Positions 1 through 8,016 of a stretch of 34,591 bases of DNA are shown in pieces. Source of the stretch: an uncultured Clostridia bacterium (GTDB taxonomy: Bacteria; Bacillota; Clostridia; Christensenellales; UBA1242). The notes beneath the pieces are model-generated. The model saw only the letters and a program-made list of their open reading frames with translations, did not search any database and was not told where the DNA came from. The position numbers and the translations under genes were made by a program. Numbering within the stretch: position 1 is the first letter of the stretch; each line of letters opens with the position of its first letter. Location of the stretch: the NCBI GenBank assembly GCA_944381145.1, contig CALWJZ010000003.1, positions 70,616-105,206 on the forward strand, written 5' to 3'.

Positions 1-180
1 TTCATCAATGTCGTTAAGTACACATTTTTGAACTTTTATTTTTATTAATTCATGTGCAAAAAGATTATCATTAATTTGATCTATTACATTATCTGTCAAA
101 CCATCTTTACCTATAAAAACTAAATCTTTCAAATTAGTTGCCAAACTTCTTAATTTTGCTCTATTTTGTGCCGATAACAT
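1..180 (-). CDS. yhbY: YhbY-family CRM-domain RNA-binding protein (3' end cut by window edge)
   Basis: Sixty codons are visible from an ATG at 180; the rest lies beyond the window edge. The translated start MLSAQNRAKLRSLATNL, followed by a VFIGKDGLTDNVI stretch and an HELIKIKV stretch, matches the N-terminal two thirds of the CRS1/YhbY (CRM) domain, including the GxxG-type loop (here GKDG) that contacts RNA. In known members this is a single-domain protein of about 95-100 residues that associates with pre-50S ribosomal particles. A clear AGGAGT ribosome binding site sits 4 bases before the start and overlaps the obg stop codon, so the gene is almost certainly co-translated with obg. The obg-yhbY pairing fits a shared role in large-subunit assembly. 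The family call is from motif recognition and is fairly secure. Confidence 0.85.
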   Translation of the reverse strand, partial: MLSAQNRAKLRSLATNLKDLVFIGKDGLTDNVIDQINDNLFAHELIKIKVQKCVLNDIDE

Positions 181-189
181 ATATACTCC

Positions 190-1455
190 TTATTCTAAAT
201 ATTGTAATTCATATTCACCGATTCGAATTAAATCACCCTCTTGTAACCCTATATTTTTGAGAGCATCAATAATTCCATCGTTCTTTATTCTTTTTTGAAA
301 ATAAGCATTTGAAGTCATATCTTCTAAATTTACTCTTTTCATAATTTCGAAAACCAATTCTCCTGTAACCTCATAAATATTGTCAGCTATCTTTTCTACT
401 TTAAATTCTTTTAGATTACGTTTATCAATATTAGTTTCTTCAACTTCCAATCTTTCTACTTTAGGCAAATTTTCAAGTTTCTTTACTACGCATTCTATTA
501 ATTCATCAATCCCTGAGTGTGTATATGCAGAAATCAAAAAAACATCTTTATGTGCTCCCAAATTATTAATAAATTTATCAACAATAGATTTATCTATTAA
601 CATATCAGCTTTGTTTAACGCGATAATTTGTGGAATTTTGGAAACTGACTCACCATACTTAGACAACTCTTTGTTTATAGCCAAATAATCAGACCAAGGA
701 TCTCGCCCCTCAGTACTTGCAATATCTATCACATGAATTAGTAGTCTAGTTCTTTCAATATGTCTCAAAAATTCTGTTCCTAACCCCAACCCTTCACTTG
801 CGCCTGAAATCAAACCTGGAATATCTGCCATTATAAAAGATTTCCCAAACGCATTAACTACGGCAATATTAGGTGTTAAAGTTGTGAAATGATAATTGGC
901 AATTTTTGGTTTTGCATTACTTACACTGGAAAGCAATGTACTTTTGCCAACGTTTGGAAATCCTACTAAACCAACATCTGCCAATGTTTTTAATTCCAAT
1001 ATTAATTCAAAAGGTTTAGTAACAACCCCTTGTTCTGCAAATCTTGGAGCTTGTCTAGTAGGTGTTGCGAAATGGGAATTACCCCTACCTCCAATACCAC
1101 CTTTTAGTACTACAACTTCATCATTATCATCAAACATATCGGCTACAACTTTACCAGAAGACGCATTTTTTATAACAGTTCCTTTTGGAACATAAATAAT
1201 CAAATCTTTGCCATCTTTCCCAAACTTATTATTAGCTGATCCACTTAAACCATCTTCTGCTTTGAACTTCTTTTTAAATCTAAAATCGCCTAAATTATCT
1301 ATGTTATTACTAACTTTAAAGATTATATCTCCACCTTTGCCACCATCACCACCACTTGGTCCACCATTTGGTACAAATTTTTCACGTCTAAAGGCTACCA
1401 CTCCGTTTCCACCATTTCCAGCTTTACATTCAATTTTTACTTTGTCTAAAAACAT
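190..1455 (-). CDS. obg: Obg family GTPase (CgtA)
   Basis: Essential-type GTPase that binds the 50S ribosomal subunit and links assembly to the (p)ppGpp state of the cell. The 421 residues show the full Firmicute architecture: the glycine-rich Obg fold (about 1-158), a G domain with P-loop GFPNVGKST, a DIPG switch II and an NKAD G4 motif, and a C-terminal OCT domain (about 345-421) ending in an IGEYELQYLE stretch. The start has an AAGGGGT ribosome binding site that lies inside the last codons of nth, only 5 bases upstream, so nth, obg and yhbY form one transcription unit. Length and motifs are normal; nothing suggests damage. Confidence 0.97.
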   Translation of the reverse strand: MFLDKVKIECKAGNGGNGVVAFRREKFVPNGGPSGGDGGKGGDIIFKVSNNIDNLGDFRFKKKFKAEDGLSGSANNKFGKDGKDLIIYVPKGTVIKNASSGKVVADMFDDNDEVVVLKGGIGGRGNSHFATPTRQAPRFAEQGVVTKPFELILELKTLADVGLVGFPNVGKSTLLSSVSNAKPKIANYHFTTLTPNIAVVNAFGKSFIMADIPGLISGASEGLGLGTEFLRHIERTRLLIHVIDIASTEGRDPWSDYLAINKELSKYGESVSKIPQIIALNKADMLIDKSIVDKFINNLGAHKDVFLISAYTHSGIDELIECVVKKLENLPKVERLEVEETNIDKRNLKEFKVEKIADNIYEVTGELVFEIMKRVNLEDMTSNAYFQKRIKNDGIIDALKNIGLQEGDLIRIGEYELQYLE

Positions 1456-1460
1456 AATAA

Positions 1461-2102
1461 TTACCCCTTAAATTTTTTGAAATATTTACACAAATCTTTT
1501 AGTACACAATTCTCACACTTTGGTTTTTTTGCTACACAAAAATAACGTCCAAATAAAAGTAACAAATGATGAAGAACACCATAATCTCTTCCTTTGAAAA
1601 TTTCCTTTAGTTCTTTTTCACAAACATCAGGACTTGATGTTTCTACTAATCCCAATCTATTACTTACTCTTAAAATATGTGTATCTACAGGAAAAGCTTG
1701 TTGCTTAAAGGCTACAACCTGTACAACATTTGCTGTTTTATTTCCAACTCCATCTAAAGTGATTAACTCTTCATGAGTTCTAGGAACTTGTCCATTGAAT
1801 TTCTCTACAATTTTCTTACTAGCAGATATTATATTTTTTGCTTTATTATGATAATAATTACATGACTTTATTTTTTCCTCTAATTCTTCTATAGAAAGAT
1901 TAGCAAAATCATAAGGTGTTTTGTAAATTTTAAATAATTCTTTGGTAACCATATTAACTCGTTTATCAGTGCATTGAGCAGATAAAATAACTGCTACTAA
2001 AAGTTCAAACTCATTATTAAATTCCAATTCGCTTACAGGATTAGTAATAATTTTTTTTAGCCTATTTTCAATTTCTATTCCCAAATTTTCTACAATTTTC
2101 AT
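1461..2102 (-). CDS. nth: Endonuclease III (DNA glycosylase/AP lyase)
   Basis: Bifunctional base-excision repair enzyme that removes oxidised pyrimidines and nicks AP sites. The 213-residue protein has the helix-hairpin-helix plus GPD signature: LDGVGNKTANVV carries the Schiff-base lysine, and PVDTH carries the catalytic aspartate. The C-terminus has the four cysteines of a 4Fe-4S cluster in the order C-x6-C-x2-C-x5-C. It heads the nth-obg-yhbY unit. The ATG at 2102 has no recognisable ribosome binding site; instead a good promoter places transcription start on or next to the A of the ATG (see promoter entry). The N-terminus aligns by eye with E. coli Nth, so the start is probably right. Confidence 0.95.
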   Translation of the reverse strand: MKIVENLGIEIENRLKKIITNPVSELEFNNEFELLVAVILSAQCTDKRVNMVTKELFKIYKTPYDFANLSIEELEEKIKSCNYYHNKAKNIISASKKIVEKFNGQVPRTHEELITLDGVGNKTANVVQVVAFKQQAFPVDTHILRVSNRLGLVETSSPDVCEKELKEIFKGRDYGVLHHLLLLFGRYFCVAKKPKCENCVLKDLCKYFKKFKG

Positions 2103-2108
2103 ATAAGT

Positions 2109-2137
2109 ATAATATCACAATTATGATTTGTAGTCAA
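2109..2137 (-). promoter_or_regulatory. Sigma-A-like promoter giving a leaderless nth transcript
   Basis: On the minus strand there is a -35 TTGACT (2132-2137), a 17-base spacer and a -10 TATTAT (2109-2114). Only 6 bases separate the -10 from the nth ATG at 2102, which puts +1 at or beside the start codon. No Shine-Dalgarno sequence is present. Confidence 0.65.
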
Positions 2138-2146
2138 AGTCTAATA

Positions 2147-2404
2147 TTAAAGTGGTTGATATTTTTTGAAAACATCATTGCTTTGTATTAAATAAAACTT
2201 ATTAAAACTCGAAAATTTAAATCTATCAAGAATCAATTTTGCTTGCTTTAAATTGATAAAAGGAAAGATAACTGATATGCCACAAGCGACACTTAGTTCT
2301 CTAGGTGTATTAATTGTTTTGCATTTTATTCCTATACGTTTTAAATAACTAGCAAATTGTATTGTATGATTTCTATTATTAAACACAGCTATTACTGTTT
2401 CCAT
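2147..2404 (-). CDS. DUF3343 family small protein (putative Se/S carrier-like)
   Basis: Small soluble protein of 85 residues, METVIAVFNNRNHTIQFASY at its start. I choose the ATG at 2404 over the upstream in-frame ATG at 2422 because GGAGG lies 4 bases before it. The layout is typical of DUF3343: a first beta strand, an F/Y-x-S/N-x2-H-like helix start, a PRELSVACGISVIF segment with the conserved single cysteine before a glycine, and a C-terminal strand. Families with this fold are described as putative selenium/sulfur-carrier-like proteins and are often found beside cysteine desulfurases. Here it is divergent from just such a gene 77 bases away. The carrier role is inference; the reaction and partner are not shown by sequence. 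Confidence 0.7.
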   Translation of the reverse strand: METVIAVFNNRNHTIQFASYLKRIGIKCKTINTPRELSVACGISVIFPFINLKQAKLILDRFKFSSFNKFYLIQSNDVFKKYQPL

Positions 2405-2481
2405 AATTCCTCCATGATGCACCTAATATTAATCTATTACATAGTATTTAAGAAAAAAAATTTTTGTTAAAAGGAGAATAA

Positions 2482-3606
2482 ATGATATATTTAGATAATA
2501 GTTCAACATCTCACAAAAAACCATTTAGTGTAATTATTGAACAATTAAAGGCCCTAACATTTTATAGTATAAATCCAAGCCGTGCAGGATATAATCGTGC
2601 TATAAAGCTTAGTGAAAAAATTTTTAAATGCAGAGAATTATTTGCTAATTATTTTTCTTCATTACCTGAAAATATAATATTTACAAGTGGTTGTACAGCG
2701 TCATTAAACTTAGCCATATTAGGTAGTGCAAAAAGAAATGGACATATTATAACTACAATCTTTGAGCATAATAGTGTACTAAGAACATTAGAACATCTAA
2801 AAGAAACACATAATATTACTTATACCATATTAACCCCCAACAAAAATGGAGTTATCTCACCAAATGACATATCAAAATATATTAAACAAAATACATATAT
2901 GGTCATTATAAACCATACAAGTAATGTAACTGGCGCAACTCAAGATATAGAAAGTATAGGAAAAATTTGCAAAAAAAACAATCTCCTTTTTTTAGTTGAT
3001 GGAGCACAAAGTGTAGGTCATGAAAAAATAGATATGCAAAAATATAATATCAATTTACTTACTATAGCTGGACATAAAGGTTTGTATGCATCACAAGGAA
3101 TTGGAGTATTAATTATTAATAATGTTCAATTACAACCTATAATTTATGGTGGAACAGGAACTCATAGCGATAAAATAAAACAACCTATAGATTACCCTGA
3201 CGGATTTGAAAGTGGAACTCAAAATATACCAGGTATTTTAAGTTTATACGAAGGTTTAAAATTTGTAATTAAAAATCAAGAAAAAATTAATAAAAAGATA
3301 TTTAATTTAACAAAATATCTTCTATATAAACTAAATAGAATAAAAAACGTTACAATATTTAGTAATACCCCCAATTCAGGAGTTGTATCGTTTATAATTA
3401 AAAATGTGGATAGTGCTGAAGTATCAAACATATTAGATAGTAGCTATAATATTGCTACACGAAGTGGATTACACTGTGCTCCATTAGTACATAAATATTA
3501 CAATACCTTAAAAAATGGTATGACAAGAATAAGCATAAATTACTATACAAAAAAGCATCATATAACAAAAGTTATAAAAGCTATAGAAAAAATTGCATTA
3601 ACATAA
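2482..3606 (+). CDS. Cysteine desulfurase-like PLP enzyme (class V aminotransferase)
   Basis: PLP-dependent enzyme of 374 residues, likely taking sulfur from cysteine (or selenium from selenocysteine). Seen in order: a YLDNSSTS start; a VDGAQSVGH segment whose aspartate and histidine hold the cofactor; an AGHKGLYASQGIGVL segment with the Schiff-base lysine; an FESGTQNIPG segment; and an RSGLHCAP loop carrying the catalytic cysteine. This pattern fits the short SufS/CsdA-like subgroup (TIGR01977 type) more than IscS. An AAAGGAG ribosome binding site precedes the ATG. It is divergent from the DUF3343 gene, a frequent partner. No SufU, IscU or SUF genes are in the window, so the acceptor is unknown. 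Its stop codon sits in the loop of a terminator shared with the next gene. Confidence 0.85.
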   Translation: MIYLDNSSTSHKKPFSVIIEQLKALTFYSINPSRAGYNRAIKLSEKIFKCRELFANYFSSLPENIIFTSGCTASLNLAILGSAKRNGHIITTIFEHNSVLRTLEHLKETHNITYTILTPNKNGVISPNDISKYIKQNTYMVIINHTSNVTGATQDIESIGKICKKNNLLFLVDGAQSVGHEKIDMQKYNINLLTIAGHKGLYASQGIGVLIINNVQLQPIIYGGTGTHSDKIKQPIDYPDGFESGTQNIPGILSLYEGLKFVIKNQEKINKKIFNLTKYLLYKLNRIKNVTIFSNTPNSGVVSFIIKNVDSAEVSNILDSSYNIATRSGLHCAPLVHKYYNTLKNGMTRISINYYTKKHHITKVIKAIEKIALT

Positions 3607-3622
3607 CTTAATGCAATTTTTT
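3587..3622. terminator. Bidirectional terminator shared by two convergent genes
   Basis: Perfect 15-base-pair stem (3587-3601 with 3608-3622) and a CATAAC loop, ending in a T-run on either strand. The stop codon of the plus-strand desulfurase lies in the loop and the stop of the minus-strand protease lies in the far stem arm. Confidence 0.85.
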
Positions 3623-4769
3623 ATAACAATACTAGTTTACTCAAGTCAAGATATCCATACCCTTCACTATTCATATCTCCAGTAATTCTAATACAAGATT
3701 TAATAAGCATATATTTAATTTGGTTTGGTGTATAATTTGGATTTATATCAAAAAGCAAACTCACAACTCCAGCTATCATAGGTGTTGAAACACTAGTTCC
3801 TGACATTTTTGTATAAAATTTGTGATTTTTAGAGAAAATGTTTGTAGAAATAATATCGACACCCGGTACAAGCATATCAGGTTTATAATAATTAAATACA
3901 GGTCCTCTACTACTAAAATCAGCCACATCAATATATCCATTCAATATGTTATCAAGAGACCCTACTGTTATTATTTTTTTACTAGCACCTGGAGACATAA
4001 TTGTATTATTTTCTGGACCACTATTACCACCAGCACAAACTACACAAATATTATTATCCCACAAAACTTCTGCACCTTTCATGAGTGGATCATCTCTTTC
4101 ACCTAACACACTTCCAAAACTCATACAAACCACTTTTATATTATAAAAATCCTTATTGTCTAATATCCATTGCATGGCTTGTAAAATTTTTATTGAAGTT
4201 GTTTCTCCGTCACTATCAAGTGCCTTTATGACAATTATATCATGATAATTGTCAATACCATTATATTTATTGGTTATACTATTAGCACATAATACACCTG
4301 CAACAAATGTACCATGTCCATTATCATCATACATTGTAGATTTATTATTAATTAAATCTACAAATTTTATAATCTTATTTTTTCCAAGGCAAAAATCAAT
4401 ATGAGGATACAATCCTGTATCAATTATGGCAATAGTATGATGTTGTATATTTTTTATCTTTTTATTTAAATTATCAAATCCAATGAATTTTTTTGATTCA
4501 TAAATTAAGCTATTAACTTTTGCATCACTAGAAATAAATTTTACACAATTCAAATTTGCTAATTTATATATATCTTTTATAGAACATTCGACAACAAAAC
4601 TAGATATAAACGGCAACTCAAAAATATTATTATATTTATACTGCAATAATTTTTTTGTTCTTAAATATTCATTTGAATACACAATACAAGTAATTTTATT
4701 ATTAAAATTTTTATCAGAGCTTAGTGATTTTATTTTTCTATAAATTGCACTATCTATTTTTTTAAACAT
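3621..4769 (-). CDS. S8 family (subtilisin-like) serine protease, no signal peptide
   Basis: Subtilase of about 382 residues. The catalytic triad is clear: IIDTG (Asp near 117), NGHGTFVAG (His near 152) and SGTSVSTPM (Ser near 330), with the oxyanion Asn in CAGGNSGPEN. The first ~100 residues look like an I9-type propeptide (ITCIVYSNE ... LPFISSFVVE ... VKFISSDAKV). There is no signal peptide or membrane segment, so it is probably cytoplasmic or released in an unusual way. I choose the ATG at 4769; an in-frame TTG at 4775 is also possible. Either start overlaps the end of the upstream small gene, and no strong ribosome binding site is seen, so translation is probably coupled to that gene. Substrate unknown. 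Confidence 0.9.
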   Translation of the reverse strand: MFKKIDSAIYRKIKSLSSDKNFNNKITCIVYSNEYLRTKKLLQYKYNNIFELPFISSFVVECSIKDIYKLANLNCVKFISSDAKVNSLIYESKKFIGFDNLNKKIKNIQHHTIAIIDTGLYPHIDFCLGKNKIIKFVDLINNKSTMYDDNGHGTFVAGVLCANSITNKYNGIDNYHDIIVIKALDSDGETTSIKILQAMQWILDNKDFYNIKVVCMSFGSVLGERDDPLMKGAEVLWDNNICVVCAGGNSGPENNTIMSPGASKKIITVGSLDNILNGYIDVADFSSRGPVFNYYKPDMLVPGVDIISTNIFSKNHKFYTKMSGTSVSTPMIAGVVSLLFDINPNYTPNQIKYMLIKSCIRITGDMNSEGYGYLDLSKLVLL

Positions 4770-5073
4770 TTTCAACCATTTTTAAAATTTCATTTAAGCT
4801 CTGTTTTTGATTTTCATCTAAAAATGGAATTATTGTATTCTTTATATTTTCTAATTCCCCAGGTTTTAATTCTCCTTTCTTCTTTTTTTCTAGAGTTAAT
4901 TTTAAAAATTCTTTCATTAAATCATCATTGGAATATGTACTATATTTATCTATTAAATTTTCCAAATCTTCATTACTAGGATTAGTATTTTTATTGTTAT
5001 TATAATTTGCATTTTCTTTTTTATTATTTATATTGTTATTTTGATTATTTAGAAAATCACTAAAGTTTGACAT
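4762..5073 (-). CDS. Small hypothetical protein translated just before the S8 protease
   Basis: Protein of 103 residues that I do not recognise by name. The first ~35 residues are an Asn/Lys-rich, low-complexity, probably disordered stretch. The rest is a compact helical domain, from LENLIDKYSTYSNDDLMKEF to NQKQSLNEILKMVENV, of a kind I associate with uncharacterised clostridial proteins. A good AAGGAGAA site precedes the ATG. Its stop codon lies inside the start of the protease gene, so the two are translationally coupled. It could be a substrate, chaperone or inhibitor of the protease, but nothing in the sequence proves this. Confidence 0.75.
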   Translation of the reverse strand: MSNFSDFLNNQNNNINNKKENANYNNNKNTNPSNEDLENLIDKYSTYSNDDLMKEFLKLTLEKKKKGELKPGELENIKNTIIPFLDENQKQSLNEILKMVENV

Positions 5074-5200
5074 ATGTTCTCCTTTTTTGTTTTTTACATT
5101 ATATGATTATTATTTTTTAAATGACAACACATAAGTTTAACAAAAAAAAATTTTCTAACATATATAGAATATAAATAAAAAAATATAATGTGAGGCAAAG

Positions 5201-5659
5201 TTGGATAAAATTTTTGATTTACTAAAAAATTTTTCAAACTTATCTAATCAGCAAGAAAATAAAACTGAAAATATAATTCCAAAGGAAGTTCTAGACCAAT
5301 ACCCTTACGGAGAATTTCCAATAAGATATACAAAACTAGGACAAGAAACAATAAGAAAGCAATCAGAAAATAGATTTTCATATAATAATGATGAACAAAG
5401 TAAAAATAACAACAAATCAAATGATAATAATTTTTTGCAAATAGGAACATTGCTTCCCTTTATTCAAATGCTTGCTGGTGGAAAAAAACAACCTAAAGAT
5501 ATGATGCAATTATTTAGTAAATTTTTGTTTAAAGACAACCCAGAACTACAAAAATTATTTTCACTTATACCTAATATTAAAAATCAAGAAATTAAAAATA
5601 ATTCAGAATTTCCAAACACAAATAAAATTCAAATCAGTTCTCTAAAAAGAATTGATTAA
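5201..5659 (+). CDS. Small hypothetical protein divergent from the protease pair
   Basis: Protein of 152 residues with a TTG start: GAGG lies 5 bases before it and the preceding ATG at 5188 runs straight into a stop. It has a short N-terminal helix (MDKIFDLLKNFSNL), a polar segment, an Asn/Ser-rich linker (about 67-81), and a C-terminal hydrophobic-helical part with LPFIQMLAGGKK and MMQLFSKFLFKDNPELQKLF. There is no signal peptide or clear membrane span. It resembles the neighbouring 103-residue protein in general style (disordered Asn-rich linker plus helical end) but I cannot align the two. A TATAAT at 5184-5189 lies very close to the start. Function unknown; the reading frame, length and shared terminator support a real gene. 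Confidence 0.65.
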   Translation: MDKIFDLLKNFSNLSNQQENKTENIIPKEVLDQYPYGEFPIRYTKLGQETIRKQSENRFSYNNDEQSKNNNKSNDNNFLQIGTLLPFIQMLAGGKKQPKDMMQLFSKFLFKDNPELQKLFSLIPNIKNQEIKNNSEFPNTNKIQISSLKRID

Positions 5660-5662
5660 AAA

Positions 5663-5697
5663 AGGAGTAAACACAATGTTTATCTCCTCAATTTTTT
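5663..5697. terminator. Bidirectional terminator between convergent genes
   Basis: An AGGAGTAAACA arm pairs with a TGTTTATCTCCT arm (one bulged T, CAA loop) at 5663-5688. TTTTTT follows on the plus strand and another T-run on the minus strand. The plus T-run overlaps the stop codon of the minus-strand ABC-like gene. Confidence 0.8.
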
Positions 5698-6346
5698 AAA
5701 GTGTATCTTGCAATGACCCATAAACCAAATATTTTTTGTTATATCCAAAAGAATCTGCTATTTCTTCTTTTTCAGTCATAATAAGAGCACTCGCGTCATT
5801 TGACTTTATTAATTGTTTTATCATTTTTATAATTTTGTTCAATTCTAAAGATGATAATTTTTCAAAAATATCATCAATAAGAAAAATATCAATATTTCTA
5901 ACAGAGAAACGTGCCAAAGCCAATTTCAATCTTTCTAAATAATTAAGTTCTTTTACTTTTTTATTTTTTATATAATCAATACCATATTCAATCAAAGCAT
6001 TATTTACTTTGATACCTAAATAACCATCTTCTTTGTTTCTTATTTTCAAAACATATTCTATATTTTGTTTGACGGTTTTGTTTTCTAAAAACGCACAATT
6101 GACGGGCAAATATGCAACCGATATGTCATTTTGAAAATCAATTTTGTCAATACTTATATTTTTATAAAAAATGTCTCCTTTTGCTCTTGGTTCTAAACCT
6201 AGCAATGTACGTAAACAAACCGTTCTTCCACTTTCTTTGCTTCCAATAATAATCAATCTTTCACTCTTTTTTAATTCAAAATTGATATCATTTAAGGTAT
6301 AAAATTCTTTTGTAAAAGAAACAAATAAATGTTCAACTTTTAACAT
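5696..6346 (-). CDS. Orphan, degenerate ABC transporter-type ATPase
   Basis: A 216-residue ABC nucleotide-binding domain with most catalytic motifs altered. Walker A reads GSKESGRT (Arg in place of the invariant Lys), the signature LSGGQ position reads LNYLE, Walker B reads IFLIDDIF (Asp in place of the catalytic Glu), and the switch His position reads MTEKEE. The overall fold order is still clear (LKVEHLFVSF start, LNDINFELKKSE before Walker A). I choose the ATG at 6346 because GGAG lies 8 bases upstream; an in-frame ATG at 6361 precedes that site. No permease gene is adjacent. It may bind ATP without normal hydrolysis and act as a regulatory or structural subunit; that is inference. Confidence 0.8.
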   Translation of the reverse strand: MLKVEHLFVSFTKEFYTLNDINFELKKSERLIIIGSKESGRTVCLRTLLGLEPRAKGDIFYKNISIDKIDFQNDISVAYLPVNCAFLENKTVKQNIEYVLKIRNKEDGYLGIKVNNALIEYGIDYIKNKKVKELNYLERLKLALARFSVRNIDIFLIDDIFEKLSSLELNKIIKMIKQLIKSNDASALIMTEKEEIADSFGYNKKYLVYGSLQDTL

Positions 6347-6374
6347 ATTAATTCTCCACAATTTTTATATTTCT

Positions 6375-6403
6375 ATTTTACTAAAAAAAAATTTTTTTTA
6401 CAA
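6375..6403 (-). promoter_or_regulatory. Sigma-A-like promoter of the orphan ABC ATPase
   Basis: TTGTAA (6398-6403), 17-base spacer made of an A-run then a T-run, TAAAAT (6375-6380). It predicts a leader of about 20 bases before the ATG at 6346, which supports that start choice. Confidence 0.6.
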
Positions 6404-6516
6404 CTAAAATATTTATTTTAAATTGTTTTAATAATATTTGATTTTTTTTATGATATACTTTAAACTTATAAATATTAATTACATAAATTATTTATATAAT
6501 AACATTAGGAGAAAAC

Positions 6517-7920
6517 ATGATAAAATTTGGAACAAGTGGTTTTAGAGCAATAATTGGTGAAGAATTTACAAAAGAAAATACACAAAGAATAGCGCAAGCA
6601 TTAGCTAATATTATAAAGCCAACAAATAAACCAGTAATAATAGGTTACGACAGAAGATTTATGTCTGATTATTTCGCAAAATGGTTTGCTGAAGTTTTGG
6701 CAGGAAACAAAATTCAAACTAAAATTTATTCAGCTCCAGTTCCATCACCAGCTGTAATGTTTGGAGTAAAGAAAGAAAACTTGGATTATGGTGTAATAAT
6801 TACAGCAAGTCATAATCCATATAAATATAATGGAATCAAGATTTGTACTAAGGGAGGGCAAGATACTCAATTAGAATTTACACAAAAATTAGAAAAGATT
6901 GCTAATAAAAGAAATCTAAAAATAAAAAAAATTGATTACGAACTAGGCGTTTCCAATCAATTGATATGCACTTATGATAATATCAAAGAATACATAAAGA
7001 ATTTAGATAATTTTGTATCAAAAAATTTGAAATACTCAGATTTTAAAATTTTATTCAATGCTATGTTTGGAGTAACAGCAGAAAGCGCTAAATTATTCGC
7101 AAATCATTTCAAATTGGAAAAATTTGATATAATAAATACAGAAAACGATCCATATTTTAAACACACTCTTCCATGTCCTAATGAAGAATCTCTTGAAGAA
7201 TTTAAAAAACAAGTTACAAGAGGTAAATACAAAATTGGTTTAGCTTGTGATGCAGATGGAGATAGACTGGGAATAATTGATGAGCAAGGCAATTATTATT
7301 CAAACAACATTATTATGGCAATCATTTATTACTATTTAATAAAATATAGAAACATGTCTGGAAGCATTGTTAAAAACTGTTCTACAAGCATTATTATAGA
7401 TAAACTAGCACAAAAATTTGGGCAAAAATGTTATGAAACTCCAGTTGGTTTTAAGTGGGTATCCAACAAAATGTTAGAAACAAATGCGTTAATTGGTGGA
7501 GAAAGTTCTGGTGGTATCACAGTTAAAGATTATATTTTGAGTAAAGATAGCATGTTATCTATAGCTTTGATTTTGGACGCTATAGCCACCATAAAGAAAC
7601 CAATAAGCAAAATAGCTCAAGAAGTAGAAAAATTTTGTGGCTACATATCTACTTTTTATGAAAGCAGTATCAAAGTAAATAATAGAAAAAAATTCGAAAA
7701 AATTATTGCAAAAAAATCTCCTAATTTCTCTTACAAACCAATAAAAGTTATTAGAACAGATGGTGTAAAATATATATTTGAGGATAATAATTGGATATTA
7801 TTAAGGTTTTCAGGTACTGAAAATGTACTTAGATATTGTTTAGAATTCACAACAGAAATTGAATGTGAACGCAATATAAAATCTATCTTGAAATTTGTAA
7901 ATGAAATTGATAATTCATAA
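6517..7920 (+). CDS. Phosphoglucomutase/phosphomannomutase family protein
   Basis: Alpha-D-phosphohexomutase of 467 residues that moves phosphate between C1 and C6 of a hexose, feeding glycogen, cell-envelope or nucleotide-sugar synthesis. All four active-site loops are present: TASHNPYKYNGIK with the phosphoserine (near residue 98), CDADGDRLG for the metal, GGESSGG for sugar binding (near 328), and RFSGTEN for the phosphate (near 429). The GGESSGG loop points to the PGM/PMM branch rather than GlmM, which usually has GEQSGH; the exact sugar cannot be read from the sequence. It is a monocistronic gene with a TAGGAG ribosome binding site. The promoter may be TTGATT-17-TAAACT near 6450-6475, but this is weak. 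Confidence 0.9.
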   Translation: MIKFGTSGFRAIIGEEFTKENTQRIAQALANIIKPTNKPVIIGYDRRFMSDYFAKWFAEVLAGNKIQTKIYSAPVPSPAVMFGVKKENLDYGVIITASHNPYKYNGIKICTKGGQDTQLEFTQKLEKIANKRNLKIKKIDYELGVSNQLICTYDNIKEYIKNLDNFVSKNLKYSDFKILFNAMFGVTAESAKLFANHFKLEKFDIINTENDPYFKHTLPCPNEESLEEFKKQVTRGKYKIGLACDADGDRLGIIDEQGNYYSNNIIMAIIYYYLIKYRNMSGSIVKNCSTSIIIDKLAQKFGQKCYETPVGFKWVSNKMLETNALIGGESSGGITVKDYILSKDSMLSIALILDAIATIKKPISKIAQEVEKFCGYISTFYESSIKVNNRKKFEKIIAKKSPNFSYKPIKVIRTDGVKYIFEDNNWILLRFSGTENVLRYCLEFTTEIECERNIKSILKFVNEIDNS

Positions 7921-7983
7921 TTTTATAAAAAAGTCTATTATTGATGTATATAAATAAATATTAAAAATGACAATTATTAAGAT

Positions 7984-8016
7984 AAAAAAAAGTTTGAAAA
8001 TTTCAAACTTTTTTTT
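7984..8016. terminator. Bidirectional terminator between convergent genes
   Basis: An A-run, an AGTTTGAAA arm, a short loop, a TTTCAAACT arm and a T-run form a symmetric hairpin that terminates in both directions. Its right edge overlaps the stop codon of the minus-strand DUF4097-type gene. Confidence 0.85.

Noticed and set aside
2405..2422. Upstream ATG extending the DUF3343 protein by six residues
   Set aside because: The GGAGG ribosome binding site is inside this extension and points to the ATG at 2404.
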